A DNA stretch of 64,000 nt from Kribbella catacumbae DSM 19601 (GTDB taxonomy: Bacteria; Actinomycetota; Actinomycetes; Propionibacteriales; Kribbellaceae): positions 62,141 to 126,140 of the forward strand of contig NZ_AQUZ01000008.1 in NCBI RefSeq assembly GCF_000372465.1, written 5' to 3'. The notes beneath the pieces were generated by a model. The model ran no database searches, was not told where the DNA came from, and was given only the letters and a program-made list of their open reading frames with translations. The position numbers and the translations under genes were made by a program. Positions 50,306 through 58,977 of this stretch are shown here, piece after piece; position 1 is the first letter of the stretch; every line of letters starts with the position of its first letter.

Positions 50306-51949
50306 ATGGAGAGCAGGTTCGGGCGGCGGAGGTTCCTGGAGCTGGGTGGTGCCGCGGTGGGGGCGGTGGCCCTCGGGTCGACGCTGGCGGCGTGTGGTGA
50401 CGGCGGGTCGACCGGTGGCGGCGCGAAGGCGTCGGGCGACGTGAAGCTGCCGACGTACAAGGCGTTCGAGGGGCTGACCCCGGACCTGCCGGGTGCCGAG
50501 TCCGGGCTCGAACCAGGCTTCCTGCAGTTCCCCGAGAACGCGATCGCCAGCGTCCAGAGCCCGCCGCTGAAGAGTGCGGTGACCGCGCTGACGGAGACCT
50601 TCGCGACGCCGCCGCCCCCGATGGGCAGCAACCCGATGTGGCAGGCGCTAAACCAGTCGCTCGGTGGCGAACTCAAGCTGACCATCGGCACCGACCCCGG
50701 CTACCCGGAGAAGTTCGCCACCCTGCTGGCCGGCGACTCGCTGCCCGACCTGATGTGGCTGCCCCCGAACCAGGGCATCCCCAACGTCGGCCCGATGCTC
50801 GAAGCCAAGTTCCAGGACCTAACCAAGTACCTGTCCGGCGACGCCGTGCTGGAGTACCCGAACCTCGCCGCGCTCAAGCCGGCCTCCTGGCGGACCGCGG
50901 TCGTGAACGGCAAGATCTGGGGCGCGCCGATCCCGTCCACCCCGTTCGGCCAGGTGATGATGGGCAACCCGAAGACCTGGGCCAAGGTCGGCGGCCTGCA
51001 GTGCAAGACGGCCGACGAGTTCTTTGCCAAGTGCAAGGAACTCACGCGCGGTACCAACTACGCGCTCGAGCCCGCGATCATCAACATGCTGCACATGTTC
51101 GGTGAGTGGTTCGGCGCCCCGAACGTGTGGCGGGTCAACCAGGACCGGTCGCTGACCCACCTGTACGAGACGGACAACTACCGGGCCGCCGTCGAGTACG
51201 CCGCCAAGCTCTGGGCGGCGAAGGTCTTCTACCCCGACCTCAACCTCGCCGACGCGACGCCGAAGACCGCCAACGGCCAGATTGCGGCCCAGGTCACCGT
51301 CGGTCCGCGCGCCACCGCCGACTTCCGCGCCGCCGACCCGACCCTGTTCGTCGACACGCTGATCCCGTTCGGCCACGACGGCAAGGCCAAGCCGGTCTAC
51401 GACATGGGCTACGGCACGGTCGGCTTCACCCCGTTCAAGAAGACCGACGAGGGCCGCATCCGCGAACTCCTTGCCTTGATCAACTACCTGTCCGCGCCGT
51501 TCGGCACCAAGGAGTACCTGCAGAAGAACTTCGGTACCGCGGGCCAGCAGTACACCCTGGACGCCAAGAAGAACCCGGTGCTCAACGCGGCCGGCAACCA
51601 GCAGGCGCCTGGCCTGGTCAGCGCGCTGCAGATCATGACCGCGCCGGAGAGCGTGATCTTCAACCCGGCGTTCCCCGAGGACACCAAGAAGATCCACGCC
51701 ACCGAGCAGAAGCTGCTCGAGTTCGCGATGCGCAACCCGACCGCGGGCACGTACTCCGATACCAGCAGCAAGGTCGGCACGAAGCTGACCGCGGCGTTCC
51801 GCGACACGATCGTCGACATCGTCACCGGCCGGCAGAAGATCGGCGCGTACGACGAGGCGCTGAAGCGCTGGAAGAGCGGCGGCGGCGACAAGATGCGTGG
51901 TGAGTTCGAAGCCGTACTCCCGGCCGGCGCGCCGGTCACCGGATCCTGA
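50306..51949 (+). CDS. ABC transporter substrate-binding lipoprotein (LplA-like)
   Basis: 547 residues, long for a binding protein, as in the LplA/YtcQ subgroup. GRRRFLELG is a twin-arginine signal and LAAC (Cys30) a lipobox. The mature part includes TIGTDPGYPEKFATLLAGDS, LPDLMWLPPNQGIPNVGPML, APIPSTPFGQVMMGNPKTWA and GTVGFTPFKKTDEGR, typical of oligosaccharide-binding proteins of this class. It delivers substrate to the two permeases that follow. The ligand is not evident; relatives bind uronate or xylan-type oligosaccharides. Confidence 0.92.
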   Translation: MESRFGRRRFLELGGAAVGAVALGSTLAACGDGGSTGGGAKASGDVKLPTYKAFEGLTPDLPGAESGLEPGFLQFPENAIASVQSPPLKSAVTALTETFATPPPPMGSNPMWQALNQSLGGELKLTIGTDPGYPEKFATLLAGDSLPDLMWLPPNQGIPNVGPMLEAKFQDLTKYLSGDAVLEYPNLAALKPASWRTAVVNGKIWGAPIPSTPFGQVMMGNPKTWAKVGGLQCKTADEFFAKCKELTRGTNYALEPAIINMLHMFGEWFGAPNVWRVNQDRSLTHLYETDNYRAAVEYAAKLWAAKVFYPDLNLADATPKTANGQIAAQVTVGPRATADFRAADPTLFVDTLIPFGHDGKAKPVYDMGYGTVGFTPFKKTDEGRIRELLALINYLSAPFGTKEYLQKNFGTAGQQYTLDAKKNPVLNAAGNQQAPGLVSALQIMTAPESVIFNPAFPEDTKKIHATEQKLLEFAMRNPTAGTYSDTSSKVGTKLTAAFRDTIVDIVTGRQKIGAYDEALKRWKSGGGDKMRGEFEAVLPAGAPVTGS

Positions 51950-51957
51950 GTCCGCCG

Positions 51958-52962
51958 ATGACAGCAGTTACCGAGGAACGCAAGCAACCAGTGGGAGCGC
52001 CACCACGCTCACCCAAAAAACAGCGCAGTATGGCACAGCAGTTGCCGTTCAAGATCCGCCTCAGGCGGGACTGGCAGATGCTGGTCCTGATGGTGCCCGG
52101 GGTGCTGTTCCTGCTGGTGTTCTTCTACGTGCCGGTGCTCGGCAACGTAGTGGCCTTCCAGGACTTCCAGCCGTACCTCGGCATCATGCACAGCGAGTGG
52201 AACGGCGTACAGAACTTCATCAACCTGTACGGCAACCCGGACTTCTGGGACGCGCTGCGCAACACCTTGATCCTGGCCGGTGTGCAGCTGGTGCTGTTCT
52301 TCCCGGTACCGCTCGCGATGGCGCTGATCGTGGATTCCCTGGTCAGCAACAGGATCCGGCGTGCTTTCCAGACCATCGCGTACCTGCCGCACTTCCTGTC
52401 CTGGGTGCTCGTGATCGCGCTGTTCCAGCAGTCGCTCGGTGGTGCCGGGTTCGTCAACAACCTGCTCCGGCAGGCCGGGTTCGACCCGATCCCGTTCATG
52501 ACGAACCCGGACACCTTCCCGCTGCTCGTCGTCGCGCAACTGGTCTGGAAGGACGCCGGCTGGGCGATGATCATCTTCCTCGCCGCGCTGTCGGCGGTGG
52601 ACGTCTCCCTGTACGAGGCTGCCGCGGCGGACGGCGCGGGTCGTTGGCGGCGGCTCTGGCACATCACCCTGCCGTCGATGCGCACCGTCATCGTGTTGCT
52701 GCTGATCCTGCGCATCGGCGACATCCTCAGCGTCGGGTTCGAGCAGTTCATCCTGCAACGCGACTCGGTCGGGCCGGGTGCTGCCGAAGTACTGGACACC
52801 TTCACGTACTACGCCGGCGTGGTCGGTGGTGACTGGAGCAGTGGAGCCGCGGCCGGGCTGGCCAAGGGGGTCATCGGCGCGCTGCTGCTGTGGGGTGCGA
52901 ACGCGCTCGCTCATCGGCTCGGCGAACCAGGGATCTTCCAGAAAAGAGGAGGAGAGTCGTGA
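51958..52962 (+). CDS. ABC transporter permease, LplB type
   Basis: 334 residues from ATG 51958, 8 nt after the binding-protein stop. A charged N-terminus is followed by six spans (MLVLMVPGVLFLLVFFYVPV, LILAGVQLVLFFPVPLAMAL, YLPHFLSWVLVIALF, LVVAQLVWKDAGWAMIIFLA, VIVLLLILRIGDIL). The EAA loop is YEAAAADGAGRWRRLWHITL. LplB-type permeases pair with a YtcP-type partner. Its stop overlaps the next start (GTGA). Confidence 0.92.
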   Translation: MTAVTEERKQPVGAPPRSPKKQRSMAQQLPFKIRLRRDWQMLVLMVPGVLFLLVFFYVPVLGNVVAFQDFQPYLGIMHSEWNGVQNFINLYGNPDFWDALRNTLILAGVQLVLFFPVPLAMALIVDSLVSNRIRRAFQTIAYLPHFLSWVLVIALFQQSLGGAGFVNNLLRQAGFDPIPFMTNPDTFPLLVVAQLVWKDAGWAMIIFLAALSAVDVSLYEAAAADGAGRWRRLWHITLPSMRTVIVLLLILRIGDILSVGFEQFILQRDSVGPGAAEVLDTFTYYAGVVGGDWSSGAAAGLAKGVIGALLLWGANALAHRLGEPGIFQKRGGES

Positions 52963-53834
52963 GGCCGATCTGGAAGGAGCGGCCGGCACCGGCGTACCAG
53001 ATCATCAAGGCGCTCGTGCTCGGTGGTTTCGCGGTCGCGATCATCGTCCCGATCATGGTGGTGATCTCGACCTCGCTGGCCAGCGACCAGGACATCATCA
53101 AGGCCGGCGGGTACGTGCTCTGGCCGTCGCACCCGACGTTCAAGGCGTACGAGACGCTGTTCAGCGGCGGGCTGATGGTGCGCGCGATCATGGTCAGTGT
53201 TTTCGTCACCGTCGTCGGTACTGCGATCGCGTTGTGCACCACGATCGCACTGGCCTACGCGACGTCGCGGCCGGTGCTGTTCGGGCGGCCGGTGTTGCTG
53301 CTGGTGCTGTTCACGTTGCTGTTCGCGCCGGGCATCATCCCGATGTTCCTGATCGTCAAGCAGCTCGGGCTGATCGACAGTCTGTGGTCGCTGATCCTGC
53401 CCGGCGCGCTGGGGGCCTTCAACTTCGTCGTGATGCGGACGTTCTTCATGAACGTGCCGCAGGAGATCCTGGAGAGCGCGCGGATCGACGGCGCGAGCGA
53501 CTTCACCATCCTGCGCCGGATCGTGATGCCGTTGTCGAAGGCGGTGATCGCGGTGGTCGGGCTGTTCTACGCGGTCGGCTTCTGGAACGCGTTCTTCAAC
53601 GCCCTGCTCTACATCAACGACACGTCGAAGTGGCCGGTGCAGGTGATCCTGCGGACCTATGTGCTGCAGGGCAAGTCGTTGTCGGCCGACCAGCTCGGGG
53701 TGACGCCGTTGCCGCAGCCACAGTCGTTGCAGATGGCCGTCGTCGTGGTGGCGCTGGTGCCGATCGCGATGGTCTATCCGTTCCTGCAGCGGCATTTCAA
53801 CAAGGGCGTCATCACCGGAGCGGTCAAGGGCTGA
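52959..53834 (+). CDS. ABC transporter permease, YtcP/LplC type
   Basis: 291 residues from GTG 52959, with AGAGGAGGAG upstream. Spans include LVLGGFAVAIIVPIMVVIST, VSVFVTVVGTAIALCTTIAL, LLLVLFTLLFAPGIIPMFLI and MAVVVVALVPIAMVYPFL. The EAA loop is LESARIDGASDFTILRRIVM. QHDxxxxGY-like features (DQDIIKAGGYVLWP) are usual for this subgroup. Forms the heterodimeric channel with the LplB-type permease; no ATPase gene is present. Confidence 0.92.
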   Translation: MRPIWKERPAPAYQIIKALVLGGFAVAIIVPIMVVISTSLASDQDIIKAGGYVLWPSHPTFKAYETLFSGGLMVRAIMVSVFVTVVGTAIALCTTIALAYATSRPVLFGRPVLLLVLFTLLFAPGIIPMFLIVKQLGLIDSLWSLILPGALGAFNFVVMRTFFMNVPQEILESARIDGASDFTILRRIVMPLSKAVIAVVGLFYAVGFWNAFFNALLYINDTSKWPVQVILRTYVLQGKSLSADQLGVTPLPQPQSLQMAVVVVALVPIAMVYPFLQRHFNKGVITGAVKG

Positions 53835-53847
53835 GAGAATCAGTCCT

Positions 53848-54843
53848 ATGTCCACGGGGATGACCGACAAACCGACGCTGCGCACGGTGGCCGCCGCGGC
53901 GGGGGTCTCGATCGCCACGGTGTCCTACGTACTGTCCGGTCACCCGCGCGGCCAGACGATCTCGGAGACGACCGCCGACCGGGTGCGGGATGCCGCCGCC
54001 CGGCTCGGGTATCGGCGCAACGACGCAGCTCGCGCGATCCGTACGGGGAAGTCCGATCTCGTGCTGTTGTCGCTGAGTGTGCTCGCTGATCCCTGGGCCC
54101 AGGCGGTGGCCGCGGATGTCAGCGCCGCGGTGACCCCGCTGGGCAAGACCGCCCTGATCGTGGCCGACGGCGACTGGCGGACGGTCCTCGCGAACCGGAC
54201 GCCCGACGTGATCTTCATCGACCACGTCCGCGACGATCCGGAGCTGGTCACCGACCTCGAGGCGTTCGCCGCTCAGGGCGTGCAGATGGTCGTCTTCAGC
54301 GAGGTGCTCGAACCGCGCGGCTTCGACGTCATCCGGTCCGGTGCCGAGCCGCGCTGCCACCTGGCCGTGGAACACCTGCTGGAGCAGCACACCCGGATCG
54401 GCGCGCTCACCTCGAAGCTGGCGGGCTGGCCGCGCTACGACGCCTACCTGCACACGATGGCGGCGGCCGGAGTACCGGTCCTGGATGACCTGGTGGCGAC
54501 CTACGAGCCGCATCCCGAAGGGGCATACCGGGCAGCGATGTCGGTGCTCAACCGGCCTGATCGGCCGACGGCGCTTTACTGTACGACGGACTTCGCCGCG
54601 ATCGCCGCGATTCGGGCCGCGCACCGGTTGCGCCTCGACGTACCGGGGGATCTGGCCGTGATCGGGGTCGGCAACACGCCCGAGGGTGAGCATCTCGATC
54701 CGTCGCTGTCGACGGTCGGGCCGGTCGGGTTCAACGCCGCGCTGTGCCGGATCATGGTCGCCCGCCTCACCGACCTCGAGGGCGCGGACGGCAAGGTGTA
54801 CGACTTCCCCTGGCAGCTGATCGTGCGCGAGTCGTCCTCCTAG
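53848..54843 (+). CDS. LacI-family transcriptional regulator of the second ABC operon
   Basis: 331 residues from ATG 53848 (ATG 53860 is possible). The helix-turn-helix is TLRTVAAAAGVSIATVSYVL, with hinge SETTADRVRDAAARLGYRRN. The effector domain shows LVLLSLSVLADPWAQAVAAD, VQMVVFSEVLEPRGFDV, TALYCTTDFAAIAAIRAAHR and LAVIGVGNTPEGEHLDPSLS. Located 13 nt after the last permease, so it is probably autoregulated with the operon. Convergent with the methylguanine methyltransferase gene, with a 4-bp overlap. Confidence 0.92.
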   Translation: MSTGMTDKPTLRTVAAAAGVSIATVSYVLSGHPRGQTISETTADRVRDAAARLGYRRNDAARAIRTGKSDLVLLSLSVLADPWAQAVAADVSAAVTPLGKTALIVADGDWRTVLANRTPDVIFIDHVRDDPELVTDLEAFAAQGVQMVVFSEVLEPRGFDVIRSGAEPRCHLAVEHLLEQHTRIGALTSKLAGWPRYDAYLHTMAAAGVPVLDDLVATYEPHPEGAYRAAMSVLNRPDRPTALYCTTDFAAIAAIRAAHRLRLDVPGDLAVIGVGNTPEGEHLDPSLSTVGPVGFNAALCRIMVARLTDLEGADGKVYDFPWQLIVRESSS

Positions 54844-55346
54844 AAGAGACGGGCCGGCGCGGCCTCTTCCAGGTCGAGCAGGAACTGCTTGCGCTTGAGC
54901 CCACCGGCGTACCCGGTCAGCTTGCCGTTCTTCCCGACCACCCGGTGGCACGGGACGATGACCGAGAGGGGGTTGCTCCCGACCGCTTTCCCGACCAGCT
55001 GGGCGAGCTGCTTGTCGCCCAGCCGCTCCGCGAGTTCGCCGTACGTCGTGGTCTCGCCGCGCGGGATCTCGTCGAGCAACGCCCAGACCTGCTGCTGGAA
55101 CACGTCACCGCCCCGGAGCTCGATGGCCAGGTCGAAGGTGTCGCGCTCGCCCGCGAAGTACTCGTCCAGTTGGCGGGCGGCGTCGGCCAGTACCGGGTCG
55201 GTCGCTGCCTCGACCTCGTCGCCCAGCGTGGCGCGCTCCGGCTTCACCCAGTGATGCGGGAAGTAGACGCCGATCAGCGCGTCGTCCGAGGCGACGAGCG
55301 TGAGGTCGCCGAGTTGAGTGTTGACGATCGCGTGCCGGTTACTCAT
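54840..55346 (-). CDS. ogt: Methylated-DNA-[protein]-cysteine S-methyltransferase
   Basis: 168 residues; GGAGGAGAAC precedes ATG 55346. The active-site motif PCHRV (Cys133) and FQQQVWALLDEIPRGETTTY, the DNA-binding helix-turn-helix, and NPLSVIVPCHRVVGKNGKLT are all present. It repairs O6-alkylguanine by moving the alkyl group to its own cysteine, a one-use reaction. The protein lacks an AdaA-type regulatory domain, so it is an Ogt-type enzyme. Its start is 63 nt from the divergent aminoglycoside-kinase gene. Confidence 0.93.
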   Translation of the reverse strand: MSNRHAIVNTQLGDLTLVASDDALIGVYFPHHWVKPERATLGDEVEAATDPVLADAARQLDEYFAGERDTFDLAIELRGGDVFQQQVWALLDEIPRGETTTYGELAERLGDKQLAQLVGKAVGSNPLSVIVPCHRVVGKNGKLTGYAGGLKRKQFLLDLEEAAPARLF

Positions 55347-55409
55347 GTTCTCCTCCAGTTGCTTCTCCTGGTAGAACGCCGGCGGCAGCGGTTGTGTGAG
55401 GATTGCGGG

Positions 55410-56153
55410 GTGTTGTTGCCGGAGAGTGGTTGGGAGCCGGTGAACGCCGGGGAGTCTGATACCGAGGTGTTCCGCCGCGGTGCGGTGTATGCGAAATGTT
55501 GCGGGCCTGCCGGTGTCGGGGAGTTGCTGGCCGAGCGCGATCGGGTCGAGTGGTTGTCCGGTACGTCGATTCCCGGGGCAGCTGTGCTCGATTGGATCGA
55601 GGGGGACGAGGGTGCGGCCCTGTTGACCTCTACGGTTCCCGGTGTCGCGGCGATCGATCTGCCGTGGTCGGACAAGCTGGTGGACAGCTTCGCGCTGACA
55701 CTTCGCGCGTTTCACGAGTTGCCGTTGGAGAGTTGCCCGTTCGAGCGCCGGCTCGACGACGTGGTCGGCCAGGCGGAGGACGTCGTACGGCGAGGTGCGG
55801 TGAACCCCGACTTCCTCACCGACGAGTGGCGGCTCGTCCAGCCCGAGGAGCTGCTGGCGCGGTTGCACGCCGAACTGCCTTCGGTTCGCGAGAAGGCCGA
55901 CCTCGTCGTCTGCCACGGCGACGCCTGCCTGCCGAACTTCCTCTTCGACCCCGACACCCTCGACTGCACGGGAGCGATCGACGTCGGCCGTCTCGGCATC
56001 GCCGACCGGTACGCCGACCTCGCGCTGGTCCGGGCCCAGCTTCAGGACGAGTGGTCCATCGACGCCGACCGCTTCTTCGCGACCTACGGTCTGACGCCGG
56101 ATCCCCAGCGCCTGGCCTTCTACCACCTGCTCGACCCGCTCACCTGGGGCTGA
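55410..56153 (+). CDS. APH(3'')-like aminoglycoside (streptomycin) phosphotransferase homologue
   Basis: 247 residues from GTG 55410, with GAGG 8 nt upstream. The sequence tracks APH(3'')-I along its length: WEPVNAGESDTEVFRR, AKCCGPAGVGELLAERDRVE, ESCPFERRL, RRGAVNPDFL, then VCHGDACLPNFLFDP, IDVGRLGIADRYADLALV and YHLLDPLTWG at the end. Catalytic base Asp171 in HGD, Asn176 and Asp191 (magnesium) are present. APH(3'') enzymes inactivate streptomycin by phosphorylating its 3'' hydroxyl. Whether this chromosomal homologue confers resistance is not known. It overlaps the convergent membrane-protein gene by 14 bp. Confidence 0.88.
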   Translation: MLLPESGWEPVNAGESDTEVFRRGAVYAKCCGPAGVGELLAERDRVEWLSGTSIPGAAVLDWIEGDEGAALLTSTVPGVAAIDLPWSDKLVDSFALTLRAFHELPLESCPFERRLDDVVGQAEDVVRRGAVNPDFLTDEWRLVQPEELLARLHAELPSVREKADLVVCHGDACLPNFLFDPDTLDCTGAIDVGRLGIADRYADLALVRAQLQDEWSIDADRFFATYGLTPDPQRLAFYHLLDPLTWG

Positions 56154-57135
56154 GCCCGATCTCGGCCGGGAACCAGGACGAGCGATCCATCGGGTCGGCG
56201 ACCCGGATTCCCTTCGCGATCGCCAGCACCATGCTCTCCTGATCGGCTCCAGTGGAGCTCGATGCCTGCACCACGAGATCGAAGGTCCCGAACGGGATCA
56301 GCAACGTTCCGTCGACGCGCATCCGGCCGGCGCGTCCGTTGATCTGGACCGCCCGCTCGCCGGTGTAGACATGTTTCAGCGGCGGCCAGTTGAGCGAGAC
56401 CAGGATCGACGCCGTCGGGCCTTTGGGGATCCCGAATTGGACGGAGCCGGCAGTGGCGCTGATCCCCTGGACCTGGGCACCGGGTGGCAGATACCCGAAG
56501 TCGATCGGCGCCGTGAGTTGGGGCGTCCCGAAATCGACGCTCTCCGCGAACCCCTGGACCCGCTGTTCGGCCCCGCCGAGATCCTCGAGGTCCGGCGAAC
56601 AGTCGGCCAGCGCCCAGCTGCCGTTCCGGTAGCTCCAAGCGATCCTGAGGTGTGTCTGCGGGGCGGGGGTCGGCTTGGGCTCGGCGGTGCCCGACTCGGC
56701 CACTGGCATCCGGGGCTTTTCGACGGCGGCCTGGATCAGGTCGGCCGGGTGGCCGTTGACCGTCGTCTTCTTCCGGAGTTTGCCGAGCTTGGCCAGGTCG
56801 TAGCTGCCCGCCTGGGTGGACACATGACAGGACGTCTGGTTCGGCCCTGAGTAGGTCCGAGTGGTCGCCCCGGTCGGATACACGCTCAGCTGCTGATGAG
56901 TCCACCTGAGGGGCGGCTTGGGGGTTGTCGTGTTCTCCGTCACCGGTGGCGGCGAGCCTTTGCGATCGAGCACGACCGGTACGAGGACCGCTGCGGCGAC
57001 TGTCGCCGCCACGGCCGTGAGTACGACGGAACGGCGGACCCGGCGTACCGGCGTACGGGTGGGTTCTGGCTCGAGCTGCCCGGCCCGTTCGGCGAAGAAC
57101 TCGAGGGCTTCGCGAAGGGATTCCTCAGTGCGCAT
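56140..57135 (-). CDS. Membrane protein paired with an ECF sigma factor
   Basis: 331 residues from ATG 57135. A cytosolic segment of about 50 residues (MRTEESLREALEFFAERAGQ) precedes one membrane span (SVVLTAVAATVAAAVLVPVV). An external domain of about 250 residues has several beta strands, CHVSTQAGSYDLAKLG, ADCSPDLEDLGG and GYLPPGAQVQGISATAGSVQ. The start overlaps the sigma stop by 11 bp. Layout and coupling match the pair at 33.1-34.5 kb, so a non-zinc anti-sigma or sensor role is proposed. Confidence 0.78.
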   Translation of the reverse strand: MRTEESLREALEFFAERAGQLEPEPTRTPVRRVRRSVVLTAVAATVAAAVLVPVVLDRKGSPPPVTENTTTPKPPLRWTHQQLSVYPTGATTRTYSGPNQTSCHVSTQAGSYDLAKLGKLRKKTTVNGHPADLIQAAVEKPRMPVAESGTAEPKPTPAPQTHLRIAWSYRNGSWALADCSPDLEDLGGAEQRVQGFAESVDFGTPQLTAPIDFGYLPPGAQVQGISATAGSVQFGIPKGPTASILVSLNWPPLKHVYTGERAVQINGRAGRMRVDGTLLIPFGTFDLVVQASSSTGADQESMVLAIAKGIRVADPMDRSSWFPAEIGLSPR

Positions 57136-57613
57136 GGTCGGCCACCTCCGCGGTGAGCTGAATCTTGAGGGTTGCCAGCGCGCGGGACGAATAGCCGCGC
57201 ACGGTGCCTTCCGTACAGCCGAGGATCTCGGCGATCTGGGCGTCACTCTGGCCGAGCAGGTACCGCAGGACGACGACTGCCCGCTGCCGCTTGGGCAGGG
57301 CGCACAGCTCGGTCAGCAGCTCCATCCGTTCGGCGATCCGGCCCGCCGGATCGGGGACCGAGCCGACCGCCTCGAGCAGTCCGCTCGGCTCGATCCGGGC
57401 CCATTTGCGGCGCCAGGACAGGAACTCGTTGACGACCATCTTGCGGATGTAGCTGTCCGGGTGGTCCAGACCGCTGATCGAGTCCCACTTGCGGTGAACC
57501 CGGACCAGCACCTCCTGGACGATGTCCTCGGCCAGGTGCCGCCCGCCGCAGAGCACGGTCGCGAAGGCGAGCAACCGCCCGCGTCCGTCCCGCACCCACT
57601 GATCGAACGTCAT
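57125..57613 (-). CDS. SigE-family ECF RNA polymerase sigma factor
   Basis: 162 residues. Region 2 shows LLAFATVLCGGRHLAEDIVQ, EVLVRVHRKWDSI and SYIRKMVVNEFLSWRRK. Region 4 is LPKRQRAVVVLRYLLGQSDA, QIAEILGCTEGTVRGYSSRA. It is a compact two-domain ECF sigma factor of the streptomycete SigE-like group. It is translated with the downstream membrane protein, its probable controller. Upstream lies a 121-bp gap to the divergent sortase gene. Confidence 0.9.
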   Translation of the reverse strand: MTFDQWVRDGRGRLLAFATVLCGGRHLAEDIVQEVLVRVHRKWDSISGLDHPDSYIRKMVVNEFLSWRRKWARIEPSGLLEAVGSVPDPAGRIAERMELLTELCALPKRQRAVVVLRYLLGQSDAQIAEILGCTEGTVRGYSSRALATLKIQLTAEVADHAH

Positions 57614-57734
57614 ACCTGTAAAACGCCTCCGGAGCCGGATTCGTTGTGCGGCTATCTTGATTTTGTGGGTAGCCAGGTGAGGGTCGGGTAAACACGCGTT
57701 TCGGCTGGTTTTCGGTGGTGGGGGTTAGGTTCCG

Positions 57735-58478
57735 ATGATGGTGGGGCGATGGGTGGTTGCGGTGGTGATGGCTGCTGCCCTTGTGGGGTGTACCGACACG
57801 GTGCCTTCCGGTCCTGCGAATACTGCGGAGCCGACGGTCGTGCCATCCGTTCCGGAGAGCTCGACGCCAGCCACGCCGATGCCCTCCAAGCCGTCGGCCT
57901 CCAAGCCGTCGGCCTCCAAGCCGTCGGCCTCCAAGCCGACTGGGACGAAGCCGACTGTTGGGCGGACGGCGGTGACGACGCTCGCGATTCCTGCGATCGG
58001 CGTACGGGCGTTGCGCGTTGTCGCCTACACCGGTACTGCGGACGACAAGGCCGGCACGGTGATTCAGGATCGTGGGGTGTTCGCGTCGCCGCGGGGGCCG
58101 GCGGGCGGGGTCGGGGCGGGGGAGATCGGCAACTTCATCGTCACCGGGCACCGGACCACGCATGGCCGGCCGCTCGGGCGATTGCCTGAGCTGAAGAACG
58201 GCGAGCACGTCCTCGTCACGTCCAACGGGATCGTTTACGACTACGTGGTGAGTCAGACGATGACGATCTCGTTCCGCAAGCCGGCCGAGAAGGCGCAGCA
58301 GAACGCCGCCGTACCGGGGCGGCCGGGTGTGACGCCGACCCGGGCGATGCTCACGCTGTCGACCTGCGCGACGCCCGAAGACCATGCCGCCGGCAACTAT
58401 TGGAAGGACGCGCTGAACAACCCCGAACACCGGATCAACAAGATCGCCACCCTGATCGGCACCCGCCCTGCCGGTTGA
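57735..58478 (+). CDS. Lipoprotein-type sortase (class E/F)
   Basis: 247 residues. The N-terminus is hydrophobic and ends ALVGC (Cys19), a lipobox, so the enzyme is probably lipid-anchored. A Ser/Pro/Lys linker contains three copies of SKPSA, encoded by 15-bp repeats at 57884-57928. The catalytic triad is His139 (TGHRTTHG), Cys211 (LSTCATPEDH) and Arg233 (NPEHRINKIATL). Sortases join LPXTG-like proteins to the wall. No substrate gene is adjacent; the DUF11 protein at 12.6 kb carries an LGDTG tail and is the only candidate in the window. Confidence 0.87.
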   Translation: MMVGRWVVAVVMAAALVGCTDTVPSGPANTAEPTVVPSVPESSTPATPMPSKPSASKPSASKPSASKPTGTKPTVGRTAVTTLAIPAIGVRALRVVAYTGTADDKAGTVIQDRGVFASPRGPAGGVGAGEIGNFIVTGHRTTHGRPLGRLPELKNGEHVLVTSNGIVYDYVVSQTMTISFRKPAEKAQQNAAVPGRPGVTPTRAMLTLSTCATPEDHAAGNYWKDALNNPEHRINKIATLIGTRPAG

Positions 58479-58508
58479 GCAAGCTGAGCCGGTCGCGCCG
58501 CCGAGTGA

Positions 58509-58928
58509 TCAGCTGCGGCCGAACTTCCACCACTTGGGTTTGTTCGCCTTGATCTCGTCGTCCGTCAGCGGCGGCGGCACCGGTGGCCGGGACTCCTCGG
58601 TGAGGAAGTTGCCGGACTCGGTGTCGTACGGCGTGACACCCAGCTTGCTGCTGATCTCCATCACCAGCGGGATCGAGCGCGGCCCGTCGATGTAGAAGGT
58701 GACGTCGCGAACCTCGACACCCTTGCCGATCGTCATCTCGATGTCGTACTCGGCGCTCTTCAGCTGCAACCAGGACCGCTTGCTCGCATCGACGCCCGGT
58801 GCCACCTCCCGCACCTGGTCGACCACCGCTTCCGCAGTACCGAGTGAGGGCGGCTCGTACCCGTCCGGAATGTCCTCGAGGCGGCGTACGCCTCCTGGCC
58901 CTCGCATCGCGTAGATAGCCCAGCTCAT
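58509..58928 (-). CDS. Conserved hypothetical protein
   Basis: 139 residues from ATG 58928. It has an alpha/beta sandwich look: RSWLQLKSAEYDIEMTIGKG and VRDVTFYIDGPRSIPLVMEI, then a Pro-rich tail PPVPPPLTDDEIKANKPKWW. It is shaped like small immunity or regulatory proteins of actinobacteria but no family is recognised, so no function is assigned. Confidence 0.68.
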   Translation of the reverse strand: MSWAIYAMRGPGGVRRLEDIPDGYEPPSLGTAEAVVDQVREVAPGVDASKRSWLQLKSAEYDIEMTIGKGVEVRDVTFYIDGPRSIPLVMEISSKLGVTPYDTESGNFLTEESRPPVPPPLTDDEIKANKPKWWKFGRS

Positions 58929-58977
58929 ACCGACAGCATTGCTCAGTGCTGGTGAACCGCGACACCCGGCCCGTGGG

